From Paenibacillus peoriae (lineage in GTDB: Bacteria > Bacillota > Bacilli > Paenibacillales > Paenibacillaceae): a DNA stretch of 64,000 nucleotides. Every line of letters starts with the position of its first letter. The stretch's first letter is position 1. The position numbers were made by a program, and so were the translations under genes. The notes below the pieces were generated by a model. It searched no databases. It saw only the letters and a list, made by a program, of their open reading frames with translations, and had not been told where the DNA came from. Positions 20,225 through 29,548 of the stretch are shown here, piece after piece. Where the stretch lies: NCBI RefSeq assembly GCF_022531965.1, contig NZ_CP092831.1:3729001-3793000 (forward strand), given 5' to 3'.

Positions 20225-21496
20225 TTATATAAATTCACTGAACATATTTTTTAAGCGTTCAATCAACCCCTGCTTTTGCTCGCCTTCCGCAACGGGACTA
20301 CTGCTTTTGGTTCGGTTAGTCGGCTTCTTGGCACTTCCGCCACTGTTGCTAACGCTAGTCGATCTTCCGCGATAGTAACGAATAGCATTATGCAAGATTC
20401 CTACTCCGCTCGTGTAGCCCGGATCCCTTACACCGATAAAATCAGGTACGGCGATCCTTACGGAAGCGGCCAGTTCGCTTTGTGCCACCTGAAGTACACC
20501 AGGCATGGAGACGGTGCCTCCGGTAAGTATATAACCTCCCGGAAGCTCTGTGTAACCCAAGCGCTTAACTTCCGCCTGAATGAGTTGAAAAATTTCCTGC
20601 ACTCTCGGCTCAATAATAGCAGCCAAATCCTGCTGGTTAAACTCCTTATCCACATTACTGCCGATACGTGTCACTTTAAAGACGACATCGATTGCCGCAT
20701 CATCATACCATGCGCAGCCGTATTTAAGCTTTACTTTTTCGGCTTGATCGGTAAGGGTTCTCAGTCCGTAGGCAATATCATTGGTTACAAACTCTCCACC
20801 AATCGGAAGTGTTGATGTGGCAACAATCGTTCCTTCCTGGAAAATGGCAACATTCGTAGAACCTGCACCAATATCCACCAGAACTGAACCCATCACCTTT
20901 TCATCCTTCGAAAGAGACAATTGTCCGGCTCCAAGAGGCAGCAAGACCAGATCTTTAATCCTCAAGCCAGCTTTCTCAACGCAGCGCAACAGATTATGTA
21001 TCGGGGTCTTGCCTCCAGTAACAATCGTAGCCTCTACTTCGAGACGAACTCCAATCATACCGCGAGGGTCCTGAATGCCTTCAAGGCCATCAACGACGTA
21101 CTGCTTGGCTACCACGTCAATAATTTCTCTCTCCGGTGGTACGGCAATAACTTCAGCTGCCTTCAGTACACGCTCAATGTCCTCCTCACCGATTTCACGG
21201 TCCTCGTTGGACACGGCTACTACGCCATGACTATTTTGCAGGCCAATATGATTGCCTGAAATCCCCACATACACTTCTGTTATTTGAATACCAACCATGC
21301 GTTCTGCGTGATCCACGGCGTTACGGATTGATTGCACGGTTTGATCAATGTCTACAATTGCACCTTTGCGAATCCCTTCCGAGTCGGCAGATCCAACTCC
21401 AATAATATTAAAGGTTCCATTATTCATTTCCCCAATAATAGCCCGAACTTTGGATGTACCGATGTCCAAACTAACAATGATGTCATTGTTGCTCAA
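20225..21496 (-). CDS. ftsA: cell division protein FtsA
   Basis: FtsA is an actin-like ATPase that anchors FtsZ to the membrane. The TTG at 21494-21496 is the best start: AGGAGGTG is eight bases upstream and the product then begins like B. subtilis FtsA (NNDIIVSLDIGTSKVRAIIGE). The 423-residue protein has the actin-fold phosphate motifs LDIGTSK near the N-terminus and VDIGAGSTN around residue 200. It ends in an amphipathic helix (GLIERLKNMFSEFI) that binds membrane. A basic Ser/Lys-rich linker precedes that helix. Confidence 0.97.
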   Translation of the reverse strand: MSNNDIIVSLDIGTSKVRAIIGEMNNGTFNIIGVGSADSEGIRKGAIVDIDQTVQSIRNAVDHAERMVGIQITEVYVGISGNHIGLQNSHGVVAVSNEDREIGEEDIERVLKAAEVIAVPPEREIIDVVAKQYVVDGLEGIQDPRGMIGVRLEVEATIVTGGKTPIHNLLRCVEKAGLRIKDLVLLPLGAGQLSLSKDEKVMGSVLVDIGAGSTNVAIFQEGTIVATSTLPIGGEFVTNDIAYGLRTLTDQAEKVKLKYGCAWYDDAAIDVVFKVTRIGSNVDKEFNQQDLAAIIEPRVQEIFQLIQAEVKRLGYTELPGGYILTGGTVSMPGVLQVAQSELAASVRIAVPDFIGVRDPGYTSGVGILHNAIRYYRGRSTSVSNSGGSAKKPTNRTKSSSPVAEGEQKQGLIERLKNMFSEFI

Positions 21497-21695
21497 GTCT
21501 GTGGCACCTCCTGACTCCAAAATGAATTTCGTTCTTTAAACACACTCTGTACATATTCAACAAACTCCATGCTTTCCCTCTTTTTTCTACAAATTTTTTA
21601 GAAGCCAATTTATGGTTGCAGTCACATAAAAATTTGAAGAAAAAAGAAGGAGGCAAGTCTATTACCCATAAAATCAATTCTAGCATTTTTTCACA
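21497..21695 (-). promoter_or_regulatory. intergenic region upstream of ftsA with a possible SigH-type promoter
   Basis: The 199-bp gap between divIB and ftsA is the largest inside the cell-division part of the cluster, and it is AT-rich. On the minus strand AGGGAAA (21573-21579) and GAAT (21555-21558) are 14 bp apart, resembling the SigH pattern. B. subtilis ftsAZ is known to have a SigH promoter that raises FtsZ at sporulation onset. I see no clear terminator here. Confidence 0.3.
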
Positions 21696-22460
21696 TCACT
21701 GAGTAGTATCTTTTTCTTGGCTCTCTTCACTCGTATCTGGTTTGAACGGAACGTAGGAATCCGCCTCCAACATGGTGATCAAACCTGGATCTTCTGTTTC
21801 TAGCACCTGATTCAAATAGCTGATTTTAGAATTCAGTAGAGAAACGGTTGTTATAACCTCAAACTGGGAACGTGTGTACATTTTGATGCGGTCCGGAAAA
21901 GAAGGAATCGGCGCAGGAATGATTTCCGAAATATCGGCAGTCCATTCCCCCGGAATGCGTGATAAAGCATCACACAGCTTCGCTTTGTACGGATCATCAG
22001 ATTTCCATTTGGTCAAAATAGGCTTCTCAACGGCTATTCCGCTACTCCCCACGCCCACGCTTGTCCCATTCGCTAGAATAGCACGAAGGCTCCCGTCACT
22101 CTGCAACTCGTAAGCGACCGTAGCAAACTCTTTAATGTGAATAGCAATAATACCCGGAAACTGCTTGTCCACTGTGACTTGCTGTATCGATTGAATTTCT
22201 CGCAACTTCTCAGAGATGTCAGATGAACTGACTCCGAAATACTGATCTCCAACAGCCAGACCGCTTCGGTTAAGAAGCTGGTCTCGGGTCGAAAATACAT
22301 TACCATCAAAACGAATTTCAGAAACCCGACTCAACGAAGAACGGAAAAAGAGAACAGCGAGCAATACGATAAACAACAAAATGAGAAGAATAGTAATCTT
22401 CCGGCTTGTTCTTTTTTTCGTTCTGTTCTTTCTAAGAACAGGTATTTGAGCATTTGGCAT
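21696..22460 (-). CDS. divIB: cell division protein DivIB/FtsQ
   Basis: DivIB is a bitopic divisome protein that works with FtsL and DivIC to activate septal wall synthesis. The 254-residue protein begins at ATG 22458-22460 after GGAGAG. It has a basic cytoplasmic tail (residues 1-25), one membrane helix (about 26-46), a POTRA domain (about 50-120, beginning VSEIRFDGNVFSTRDQLLNRSG), the FtsQ/DivIB beta domain and an acidic C-terminal tail. The order murB-murA-divIB-ftsA is typical of Paenibacillus-like clusters, which place murA here. Confidence 0.93.
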   Translation of the reverse strand: MPNAQIPVLRKNRTKKRTSRKITILLILLFIVLLAVLFFRSSLSRVSEIRFDGNVFSTRDQLLNRSGLAVGDQYFGVSSSDISEKLREIQSIQQVTVDKQFPGIIAIHIKEFATVAYELQSDGSLRAILANGTSVGVGSSGIAVEKPILTKWKSDDPYKAKLCDALSRIPGEWTADISEIIPAPIPSFPDRIKMYTRSQFEVITTVSLLNSKISYLNQVLETEDPGLITMLEADSYVPFKPDTSEESQEKDTTQ

Positions 22461-22516
22461 AGCTTCTCTCCACAAAAGCCTTTTGTCCCCCCGTTAATGG
22501 AGGGACATTACAGGCA

Positions 22517-23800
22517 TTAATTTACGAAATCCAGTTGCTCCGTCACCGGAGACTGACGGCTCATTCGGGCACCCAGTCCCTGAAAAAGACGCTCGATCCG
22601 GTCATATCCTCTGTCAATATGATGAACCTGCTCGACAACGGTACGTCCTTGAGCCGCTAGACCCGCTATGACCAGCGCAGCCCCTGCCCGCAGATCGGTA
22701 GCCTCTACCGTAGCCCCGTACAGACGTGAAACTCCTCTTATAAAGGCAGCATTTGCATCAACCGTAATATCAGCACCCATTACATTTAGTTCATCCACAT
22801 GTTTGAATCGGCTTTCGAAGACGGTCTCTTTCATGACACTAAATCCGTCCGCCAAAGAAAGCAGAACCATGACCTGAGATTGCAAATCCGTCGGAAAAGA
22901 CGGGTAAGGGGAGGTAACGATCCTCTCCACTGCTTTGGGACGACTCATACAACTTACGGTCATTATATCATTCAAGATGCCGACTTGAACACCAGCCCGC
23001 CTGAGGACATGAATCAGGGCAGACAAGTGGGATGGATTGCAGTGTGTCAACGACACACTTCCTCGTGTAGCTGCAGCTGCGATCATAACCGTTCCAGCAA
23101 CTATGCGGTCAGGAATGACCTCATACGTACACGGATTGAGGCAACTGACCCCCGTAATTGTAATCGTGTCGGTTCCAGCACCGATAATGCGGGCTCCCAT
23201 GGCATTCAAGAAGTTTTGTAAATCCTGAATCTCCGGTTCCCTCGCTGCATTGGTGATTGTTGTTCGTCCTTCAGCCAACGCAGCGGCCATCATAATATTT
23301 TCCGTTGCACCTACACTCGGGAAATCCATGTGGATGTCCGAGCCGATCAGCTTGTGGGCCCGAAACGTAATTTGCTCGTCTTTTTCCTCTATCTCTGCGC
23401 CAAGAGCTTTTAAGCCCTCTAGGTGAAGATCAATTTTGCGCTCGCCTATGGCACAGCCTCCGGGCTGGTAAATAGAAACTTCTCCATATCTGGCGAGCAG
23501 CGGTCCCATCAGAAAGATAGATGAGCGCATTTGCTTCATCAAATCTTCCGGAATTTGGAACGTTCGGACGGACGACGTATCCACGTATACCGTTTCCTCT
23601 TCATGTCGGCATGTACAGCCTAGTCTTTCAAGGATGTGCAGCATGACCTTAATGTCTAAAAGATGGGGCACATTCCGAATTTCTACCTTACCTTGTGCAA
23701 GTAAGCTCGCTGCAAGAATAGGTAGTGCCGCATTTTTTGCCCCATGGATACGTATGGTGCCTGACAGGGGACGGCCTCCCTCAATCACCAATTTGTCCAA
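22517..23800 (-). CDS. murA: UDP-N-acetylglucosamine 1-carboxyvinyltransferase
   Basis: MurA transfers enolpyruvate from PEP to UDP-GlcNAc, the first committed step of peptidoglycan synthesis. The TTG at 23798-23800 is preferred because GGAGGTG lies five to six bases upstream and the product then starts at the usual place (DKLVIEGG). The 427-residue protein has the catalytic cysteine Cys116 in QPGGCAIGER, so it should be fosfomycin-sensitive. Firmicutes often have two MurA paralogues; this is the one in the dcw cluster. It is 16 bp after murB. Confidence 0.95.
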   Translation of the reverse strand: MDKLVIEGGRPLSGTIRIHGAKNAALPILAASLLAQGKVEIRNVPHLLDIKVMLHILERLGCTCRHEEETVYVDTSSVRTFQIPEDLMKQMRSSIFLMGPLLARYGEVSIYQPGGCAIGERKIDLHLEGLKALGAEIEEKDEQITFRAHKLIGSDIHMDFPSVGATENIMMAAALAEGRTTITNAAREPEIQDLQNFLNAMGARIIGAGTDTITITGVSCLNPCTYEVIPDRIVAGTVMIAAAATRGSVSLTHCNPSHLSALIHVLRRAGVQVGILNDIMTVSCMSRPKAVERIVTSPYPSFPTDLQSQVMVLLSLADGFSVMKETVFESRFKHVDELNVMGADITVDANAAFIRGVSRLYGATVEATDLRAGAALVIAGLAAQGRTVVEQVHHIDRGYDRIERLFQGLGARMSRQSPVTEQLDFVN

Positions 23801-23816
23801 TGTATCACCTCCGAGT

Positions 23817-24722
23817 TTACCGCTCACCCACTACGAAAACCTCCGGAACTAGCTTGATGCCGGTTTGAGATGATATTGTACTTTGAATATGCTTCATTAG
23901 GGTAAGCACGTCCTCTGCTGTCGCTTGACCGGTATTTACAATGAAATTGGCATGCTGTACAGATACCTCTGCGCCTCCCGCCTTCAAGCCCTTGAGACCT
24001 GCGCTCTCAATAAGACGGGCAGCATAGTCTCCTGGAGGATTGCGGAACACGCTTCCTGCACAAGCTAACTGTAGCGGCTGAGTCAGCCGACGGCGGTCTT
24101 TAAAAGCCGCAAGCGCTGCTGAAATTTCCTCGCGGTCGCCCCGCTTCATCCGAAACACTGCCTCTGTCACCATTCCACGTTGCTCATGCAACACAGAGTG
24201 ACGATAGCTGAAATGCATATTCTCGGCATCATACACAGCCAATTCCCCTGTATCCAGCACAATCTCAGCGGACTGGAATATTTGTGACACATCAGACCCA
24301 TGGGCGCCAGCGTTCATGTAGACAGCCCCACCGACCGATCCTGGGATACCACCAGCAAATTCAAGACCGGATAGGCCCTGTTTGCTGGCCATAACGCACA
24401 GTTTGACCAGTGAAACGCCTCCTCCAGCAACGATCTGTTCATCTTCAAAATGAACATAATCAAATCCTGGTCCCAGCTTGATCACAAGTCCCCGTATCCC
24501 TTTGTCAGAGACGAGCATGTTGGAGCCCCGCCCCAACTGCATCCAGGGAATTCCGTGCTCGCTAGCCAGCTTCAAAACTCTTGCCAGCTGCTCTTTGGTA
24601 TCCGGGATGACAAGTGCATCCGCAGGGCCTCCAATCTTCCATGTCGTATATTTGGACAGCGGCTCATGCTCCAGCACTTTTCCGATATCATGCTCCGCTA
24701 ATAATGGCATCCATTGCTGCAT
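23817..24722 (-). CDS. murB: UDP-N-acetylenolpyruvoylglucosamine reductase (FAD)
   Basis: MurB reduces the enolpyruvyl product of MurA to UDP-MurNAc using NADPH and FAD. The ATG at 24720-24722 is preceded by AAGGAGG, so 44 residues of the longest frame are dropped, leaving 301. Visible features are the FAD-binding segment TTWKIGGPADALV, the motif GSNMLVSD, GLEFAGGIPGSVGGAVYMNAGAHG and the short type II C-terminal region with the proton-donor serine in AGSVFRNPPGD. It sits directly before murA, the preceding enzyme of the pathway. Confidence 0.96.
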   Translation of the reverse strand: MQQWMPLLAEHDIGKVLEHEPLSKYTTWKIGGPADALVIPDTKEQLARVLKLASEHGIPWMQLGRGSNMLVSDKGIRGLVIKLGPGFDYVHFEDEQIVAGGGVSLVKLCVMASKQGLSGLEFAGGIPGSVGGAVYMNAGAHGSDVSQIFQSAEIVLDTGELAVYDAENMHFSYRHSVLHEQRGMVTEAVFRMKRGDREEISAALAAFKDRRRLTQPLQLACAGSVFRNPPGDYAARLIESAGLKGLKAGGAEVSVQHANFIVNTGQATAEDVLTLMKHIQSTISSQTGIKLVPEVFVVGER

Positions 24723-24868
24723 TGTACTGAAACCTCCTTGTTGCTTGCCCCGCATGGTTATAAGGCTCTCACCTGACAACCGGCAGCCTGAGTGATGGTC
24801 ACAATCTATAGGGTATCCTATGTAAATACCATCCGGTGTGTGACAACCGCCCAATTCTACGCTGCAAA

Positions 24869-25978
24869 CTACCTTTTACGGGCAAGACGCTCCATTTCTT
24901 TTACTAAAATATCCGCTGAGTCAGGCTTGCCAAGCGCAGACGCCGACTCCGCCATGCGACTCCGCCATGCCTTATCCTTCATAATTCCCGTTATAGATTG
25001 AAACAGGGCCGGGCCACTCAGTTCCTTTTCTACAATCATGACGGATGCGCCTGCCTTTTCAAGGGTACGAGCATTAGCCTCCTGATGGTTATTCGTCACA
25101 TTAGGTGATGGGATCAGAATGGACGGAATGCCGAGCGATGTAATCTCTGCCAAGAAGGACGCACCTGCACGATTAACAATTAAAGAAGTACAGGCCAGCA
25201 CCTCTGGCATATTGTGAATATAGGGAAGCACATGTAGATGATTGGGCAATGAGCCGATCTGATTCCGTATGCTATCCAGCGTTTGCTCGTAATAAGATTC
25301 TCCGGTTACATATACAAAATGGACGTCTTTCAGTTGCGAAAGTTGCGGAGCCATTGCAATCATGGCGTCATTAATGGCCTTCGCTCCCCTGCTGCCACCG
25401 ACCACAAGGACAACTGAGCTGTCCATCGGAACCCCAATCGTAGCAAATCCCCGATCCCGGTTAGCCAAACGAACTGTTGTAGCACGCGGGTTCCCGGTGT
25501 AAAGTACATTTTTAGCTTTGGGAAAAGCTCCTTCTGAGCCTTCAAAGCTAACAGCCACTGTATCCACATAGCGACTCAGAAATGTATTAGTCAGCCCTGG
25601 AATTGCATTTTGCTCATGAATAATGCTGGGAATTCCCAACTTGGAAGCTGCATAAACGACGGGGCCACATACATATCCCCCAGTTCCAATAACGACATCT
25701 GGCTTAAATTTCTTTAATAATGCTTTGGATCTGCGAACCCCATTGAAAAAACGCATGATCGTTTTTATATTTTCCACAGACAAGCTGCGACGAAATCCTG
25801 TGATATCAATAGCCTCAAATGGAATTTTTTCCTGAGGAACCAACTTACTTTCGAGTCCTCGTTGACCGCCAATGTATAAAAATTCAGCGTCTGGATCAAT
25901 TTCTTCGCACTGTCTGGCTACGGCCAACGCCGGATAAATATGCCCTCCGGTGCCGCCGCCGCTCAACACGACGCGCAT
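24869..25978 (-). CDS. murG: UDP-GlcNAc:lipid I N-acetylglucosaminyltransferase
   Basis: MurG adds GlcNAc to lipid I on the inner membrane face, giving lipid II. The 369-residue GT-B enzyme shows the G-loops GGGTGGHIYPALAVA at the N-terminus, VIGTGGYVCGPVV near residue 95 and VVGGSRGAKAIND around 190. The acceptor-binding and sugar-nucleotide motif NRAGASFLAEI lies around residue 270. It lies six bases after spoVE/ftsW. A 146-bp gap before murB holds no gene; I see no certain promoter in it. Confidence 0.97.
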   Translation of the reverse strand: MRVVLSGGGTGGHIYPALAVARQCEEIDPDAEFLYIGGQRGLESKLVPQEKIPFEAIDITGFRRSLSVENIKTIMRFFNGVRRSKALLKKFKPDVVIGTGGYVCGPVVYAASKLGIPSIIHEQNAIPGLTNTFLSRYVDTVAVSFEGSEGAFPKAKNVLYTGNPRATTVRLANRDRGFATIGVPMDSSVVLVVGGSRGAKAINDAMIAMAPQLSQLKDVHFVYVTGESYYEQTLDSIRNQIGSLPNHLHVLPYIHNMPEVLACTSLIVNRAGASFLAEITSLGIPSILIPSPNVTNNHQEANARTLEKAGASVMIVEKELSGPALFQSITGIMKDKAWRSRMAESASALGKPDSADILVKEMERLARKR

Positions 25979-25984
25979 AAACGT

Positions 25985-27082
25985 TCACCTCGCATAACGT
26001 GATAAATTTAGTAAAATGCCCAGAGCAGTTAGCATTAAGGTCAGAGAAGAACCTCCATAGCTGATTAAGGGCAGTGTTATTCCTGTCACCGGCATTAAAC
26101 CGATAACGACACCAATATTAATGACGACCTGTACGGCAACCATTGCGACAATACCCACCGCAAGCAAACTACCATAGGTATCCGGAATGGTTATAGCGAC
26201 ACGCATTCCTCTCCACACGAGAACCAAAAAGAGCCCCAGCACCGTCATTCCACCGATAAAGCCAAGCTCCTCCGCCAAAATGGAAAAAATAAAATCAGTT
26301 TGCGGCTCAGGAACGTAGCTATATTTTTGTCGACTCATGCCGAGTCCCAAGCCCGCCAGCCCGCCAGGACCAATCGCATATAGCGATTGAATAATTTGAT
26401 AGCCTGCGCCAAGCGGATCGGACCAAGGGTCCAGAAAAGCTGTGATGCGCTGGAGTCGATAAGGCGCAGCTGCAATCAGTGCAGCAAACCCCGCTGCTCC
26501 CGACAGAGCTAGCAGACCGAGATGCTTCATACGCGCGCCTGCCGTAAATACGATGAGCATGGACGCTCCCATCATTACCGTACCTGTGCCCAAATCGGGC
26601 TGGAGCATAATAAGCCCAAAAGCCAGTCCCATGAGTCCAAGCGGCGGCAACAGGCCGCGCGTAAAAGAGCTAATATCATAATCAGGACGACTGAGCCAAC
26701 GAGCGAGAAAAAGAATCATACCCAGCTTCATAAACTCGGAAGGCTGAATGCCGAAAGAGCTAATACCGAGCCAGCTTCGTGCCCCGCCTCTTACTACACC
26801 AATGCCGGGAATTAATACGGCAACCAGCAGCGCTAGACAGATCAACAATACGACCTTGGCATATTTCTGCCAGACCCGGTAGTCCGTTCTGGCAGTAAAG
26901 TACATCGCTACTAGGCCGAGCCCCGCAAACAGCAATTGTCGCTTAACAAAATAGTAGGAGTCCCCGTACTCGTGAAAAGCGAGGACGGCGCCCGCACTAT
27001 ATACCATAACCATGCCGATGGCTAATAAGCTTACAATACAAACGAAAAGCCATAGATCCGGCGCTGGACGAGACTGCTTCAT
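25985..27082 (-). CDS. spoVE: SEDS-family lipid II polymerase, SpoVE/FtsW type
   Basis: SEDS proteins polymerise lipid II glycan strands with a class B penicillin-binding protein. The 365-residue protein has about ten membrane segments. It carries the SEDS motifs (GGARSWLG, QPSEFMKLG, QPDLGTG, VPEPQTDFIF, LPLISYGGSS), including the catalytic aspartate within QPDLGTG-type loops. It is the only SEDS gene in this cluster. In B. subtilis the dcw copy is sporulation-specific SpoVE and ftsW lies elsewhere; here it could serve either vegetative division or spore cortex synthesis. Confidence 0.93.
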   Translation of the reverse strand: MKQSRPAPDLWLFVCIVSLLAIGMVMVYSAGAVLAFHEYGDSYYFVKRQLLFAGLGLVAMYFTARTDYRVWQKYAKVVLLICLALLVAVLIPGIGVVRGGARSWLGISSFGIQPSEFMKLGMILFLARWLSRPDYDISSFTRGLLPPLGLMGLAFGLIMLQPDLGTGTVMMGASMLIVFTAGARMKHLGLLALSGAAGFAALIAAAPYRLQRITAFLDPWSDPLGAGYQIIQSLYAIGPGGLAGLGLGMSRQKYSYVPEPQTDFIFSILAEELGFIGGMTVLGLFLVLVWRGMRVAITIPDTYGSLLAVGIVAMVAVQVVINIGVVIGLMPVTGITLPLISYGGSSLTLMLTALGILLNLSRYAR

Positions 27083-27131
27083 CAGGAGGCCACCCCTTGC
27101 ATAAAAGTAGGGGCTTATCCAACCCCCCTAC

Positions 27132-28553
27132 TTACAATTTATGCGCCGCCTCTTTAAAAATACGTCCACGCTCTTCATAGGATCGGAACATATCCCAGCT
27201 TGCACAGGCGGGTGAGAGTAATACCACATCTCCCGTCTCAGCAAATTCAGAAGCCTTGTTCACAGCCTCCACGAGCGTAGCGGCGGCATCCTCCCCATTA
27301 TCGACGACCTTGACATGCTCTATTCCGGCCTGCTTGGCCCGCTCAGCCAGCTTATGCCGTGTCTCACCCAGGAGCACAACGGCTTTCACACCTTCCTGTA
27401 AAGAAGGTACGAGCTCTGTATAATCAGAGCCACGATCCAATCCTCCGGCAATGAGTACAATAGGCTGCTTAAAGGAAGATAAGGCCATCATCGTTGCTTT
27501 CGAATTGGTTGCTTTGGAATTATTGTAATAAGCTACACCAGCGTGTTCTAAAACATATTCAAGCCGATGTTCTACGCCGCGAAAAGTACTTAATGGTTCC
27601 GCCAAATTTGCTGGTTCTGCGCCTGCAGCAATGGCGATTGCGCAGGCAGCAAGAGCATTTTCTACGTTAAAACGACCCGGAAGTCCAATCTCAGCTATGC
27701 CTATAATGGGATGCAGCACACCATTTCCATCGCGGTATACGATGCTACGTTCAATATCGTCCGTCACATCCGGTATGTATGGCGGATCAGCGAACAACCC
27801 TTCCTGCAAACGTTCTGTCATAGAGAACGGAAGCAGCTTCGCTTTTATATAGGGTACCAGCTCCCGGCAGACGGGGTCGTCCCAGTTCACCACCGCAGTA
27901 TCCGCCGCCGTTTGATTGGCAAATAGACGCGCCTTGGATGCAACGTAGTCCTCCATGCCTCCGTGGTAGTCCAAATGGGTCTCTGCTACATTGAGCAGGC
28001 AGGCCACAGCGGGCTTGAAATCCTTTGTTCCTTTTAACTGAAAGCTGCTCAGCTCCACAACCATCCACTCATCCGACTTGGCGTCCACAGCCGCCTCACA
28101 TAAGGGCGTACCGATATTACCAGCCACGATTGGATTCATGCCGGATGCCTCCAACAGCTTGCCTACCCAAGTGGTCGTGGTCGTCTTTCCGTTGGAGCCA
28201 GTAATTCCGATGATCGGAGCTTTACATAGATGGTAGGCGACCTCAACCTCGGTCACAACCTCAATGCCGAGCTCGACAGCTTTCTGTACGGGAGGGGCCG
28301 TATAAGGAATGCCTGGATTTTTGACAACCAGCTTCACTCCATGATGAATCAACCCCTCTGGGTGACCCCCGCATAAAACGGAAATTCCCAAAGCCTCTAA
28401 TTCAGAAGCTTCGGGACATTGTTCCCTATCTTTTTTATCATTGACTGTCAGCTTCGCTCCGGCCTGGTGCAGCACCTTGGCAACTTGCACGCCGCTTTTG
28501 GCCAGACCGATAATGACGACTTCCTGATCTCTGTATGCGTCTGGATGGTTCAT
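27132..28553 (-). CDS. murD: UDP-N-acetylmuramoylalanine--D-glutamate ligase
   Basis: MurD adds D-glutamate to UDP-MurNAc-L-Ala with ATP. The 473 residues contain an N-terminal Rossmann domain (EVVIIGLAKSGVQVAK), the Mur ligase P-loop GITGSNGKTTTT around residue 115, the YYNNSKATN motif around residue 320 and the C-terminal ligase domain with AGGLDRGSD. It begins four bases after the mraY stop and is followed by spoVE. Length and motifs are normal for the family. Confidence 0.97.
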   Translation of the reverse strand: MNHPDAYRDQEVVIIGLAKSGVQVAKVLHQAGAKLTVNDKKDREQCPEASELEALGISVLCGGHPEGLIHHGVKLVVKNPGIPYTAPPVQKAVELGIEVVTEVEVAYHLCKAPIIGITGSNGKTTTTTWVGKLLEASGMNPIVAGNIGTPLCEAAVDAKSDEWMVVELSSFQLKGTKDFKPAVACLLNVAETHLDYHGGMEDYVASKARLFANQTAADTAVVNWDDPVCRELVPYIKAKLLPFSMTERLQEGLFADPPYIPDVTDDIERSIVYRDGNGVLHPIIGIAEIGLPGRFNVENALAACAIAIAAGAEPANLAEPLSTFRGVEHRLEYVLEHAGVAYYNNSKATNSKATMMALSSFKQPIVLIAGGLDRGSDYTELVPSLQEGVKAVVLLGETRHKLAERAKQAGIEHVKVVDNGEDAAATLVEAVNKASEFAETGDVVLLSPACASWDMFRSYEERGRIFKEAAHKL

Positions 28554-28557
28554 TGGT

Positions 28558-29526
28558 CTACAACCCCTTGTTGAGATAAAGTCCGAGTCCTGCCAACAGC
28601 AGTCCTACAGCCCAGAATGTAATAACTACGCGCCATTCGGACCAGCCGGACAGCTCGAAATGATGATGAATCGGGCTCATTTTGAAAATACGCTTGCCAC
28701 GTGTTTTAAAGGAAGCTACCTGCAAGACCACGGACAGCATTTCAATTACGAATACACCGCCGATAATGAGAAACAAAATTTCGCTTTTCGTAACGATGGC
28801 AATGGCACCTATGGCGCCGCCGATTCCCAGCGAGCCTGTGTCACCCATAAACACCTTGGCAGGATGAGCATTATATACTAGAAATCCTAGTACAGCGCCG
28901 ATCATAGCTGCTGAGCATACTGCTGCCGGAAGCGAGGTTGCCTGAATCGCGACAATGGCATAAGCAGCAAAGGCAATGGCACTTGTACCGGACAGCAGCC
29001 CGTCCAGCCCATCCGTGAAATTGACAGCGTTGCTAATTGCCAGCATCATGATAATGATGAACGGATAATAGAACCAGCCGCCCCAATCAAATGACCATGA
29101 CGTTCCAGGGATGCCGATCGCAGTACTATGATCATTGCTAAGCAGAAGCCAGCACATGATCGCGCCAAACAATAATTGTCCAAACAGCTTTTGACGCGCC
29201 GTCAGGCCTAACGAGCGTTTGAATACAATTTTGATATAGTCGTCCAAAAAGCCGATCAGCCCAAAGCCGAGCGTAGCAACCAGCAGAACGTAAAAGTCCG
29301 TATTTTTGATAGCTGAAAACTTAAGAAAGGTCAGCGTAAAAGCCACCAGAATCACGATACCGCCCATTGTAGGCGTACCTATCTTTTTAAGATGGCTTTG
29401 TGGCCCGTCATCCCGGACCTGCTGGCCAAATTTCATTCGCCGCAGCAGCGGAATGAGCAGTGGAGCGGCAATGACCGCCAGTATAAACGATACGACGATC
29501 GTCAGCAGTAATAATTGAATATCCAT
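28558..29526 (-). CDS. mraY: phospho-MurNAc-pentapeptide translocase
   Basis: MraY moves phospho-MurNAc-pentapeptide onto undecaprenyl phosphate, making lipid I. The 322-residue protein has ten membrane segments and the signature motifs DDGPQSHLKKIGTPTMGG (residues about 39-56), FLDDYIK (cytoplasmic aspartates) and NFTDGLDGL. The HHHFE-like motif is present as SPIHHHFELSGW near the end. It sits between murF and murD, and all catalytic aspartates are present. Confidence 0.98.
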   Translation of the reverse strand: MDIQLLLLTIVVSFILAVIAAPLLIPLLRRMKFGQQVRDDGPQSHLKKIGTPTMGGIVILVAFTLTFLKFSAIKNTDFYVLLVATLGFGLIGFLDDYIKIVFKRSLGLTARQKLFGQLLFGAIMCWLLLSNDHSTAIGIPGTSWSFDWGGWFYYPFIIIMMLAISNAVNFTDGLDGLLSGTSAIAFAAYAIVAIQATSLPAAVCSAAMIGAVLGFLVYNAHPAKVFMGDTGSLGIGGAIGAIAIVTKSEILFLIIGGVFVIEMLSVVLQVASFKTRGKRIFKMSPIHHHFELSGWSEWRVVITFWAVGLLLAGLGLYLNKGL

Positions 29527-29548
29527 GGGAGTCTCCCTCTCGTCAACA

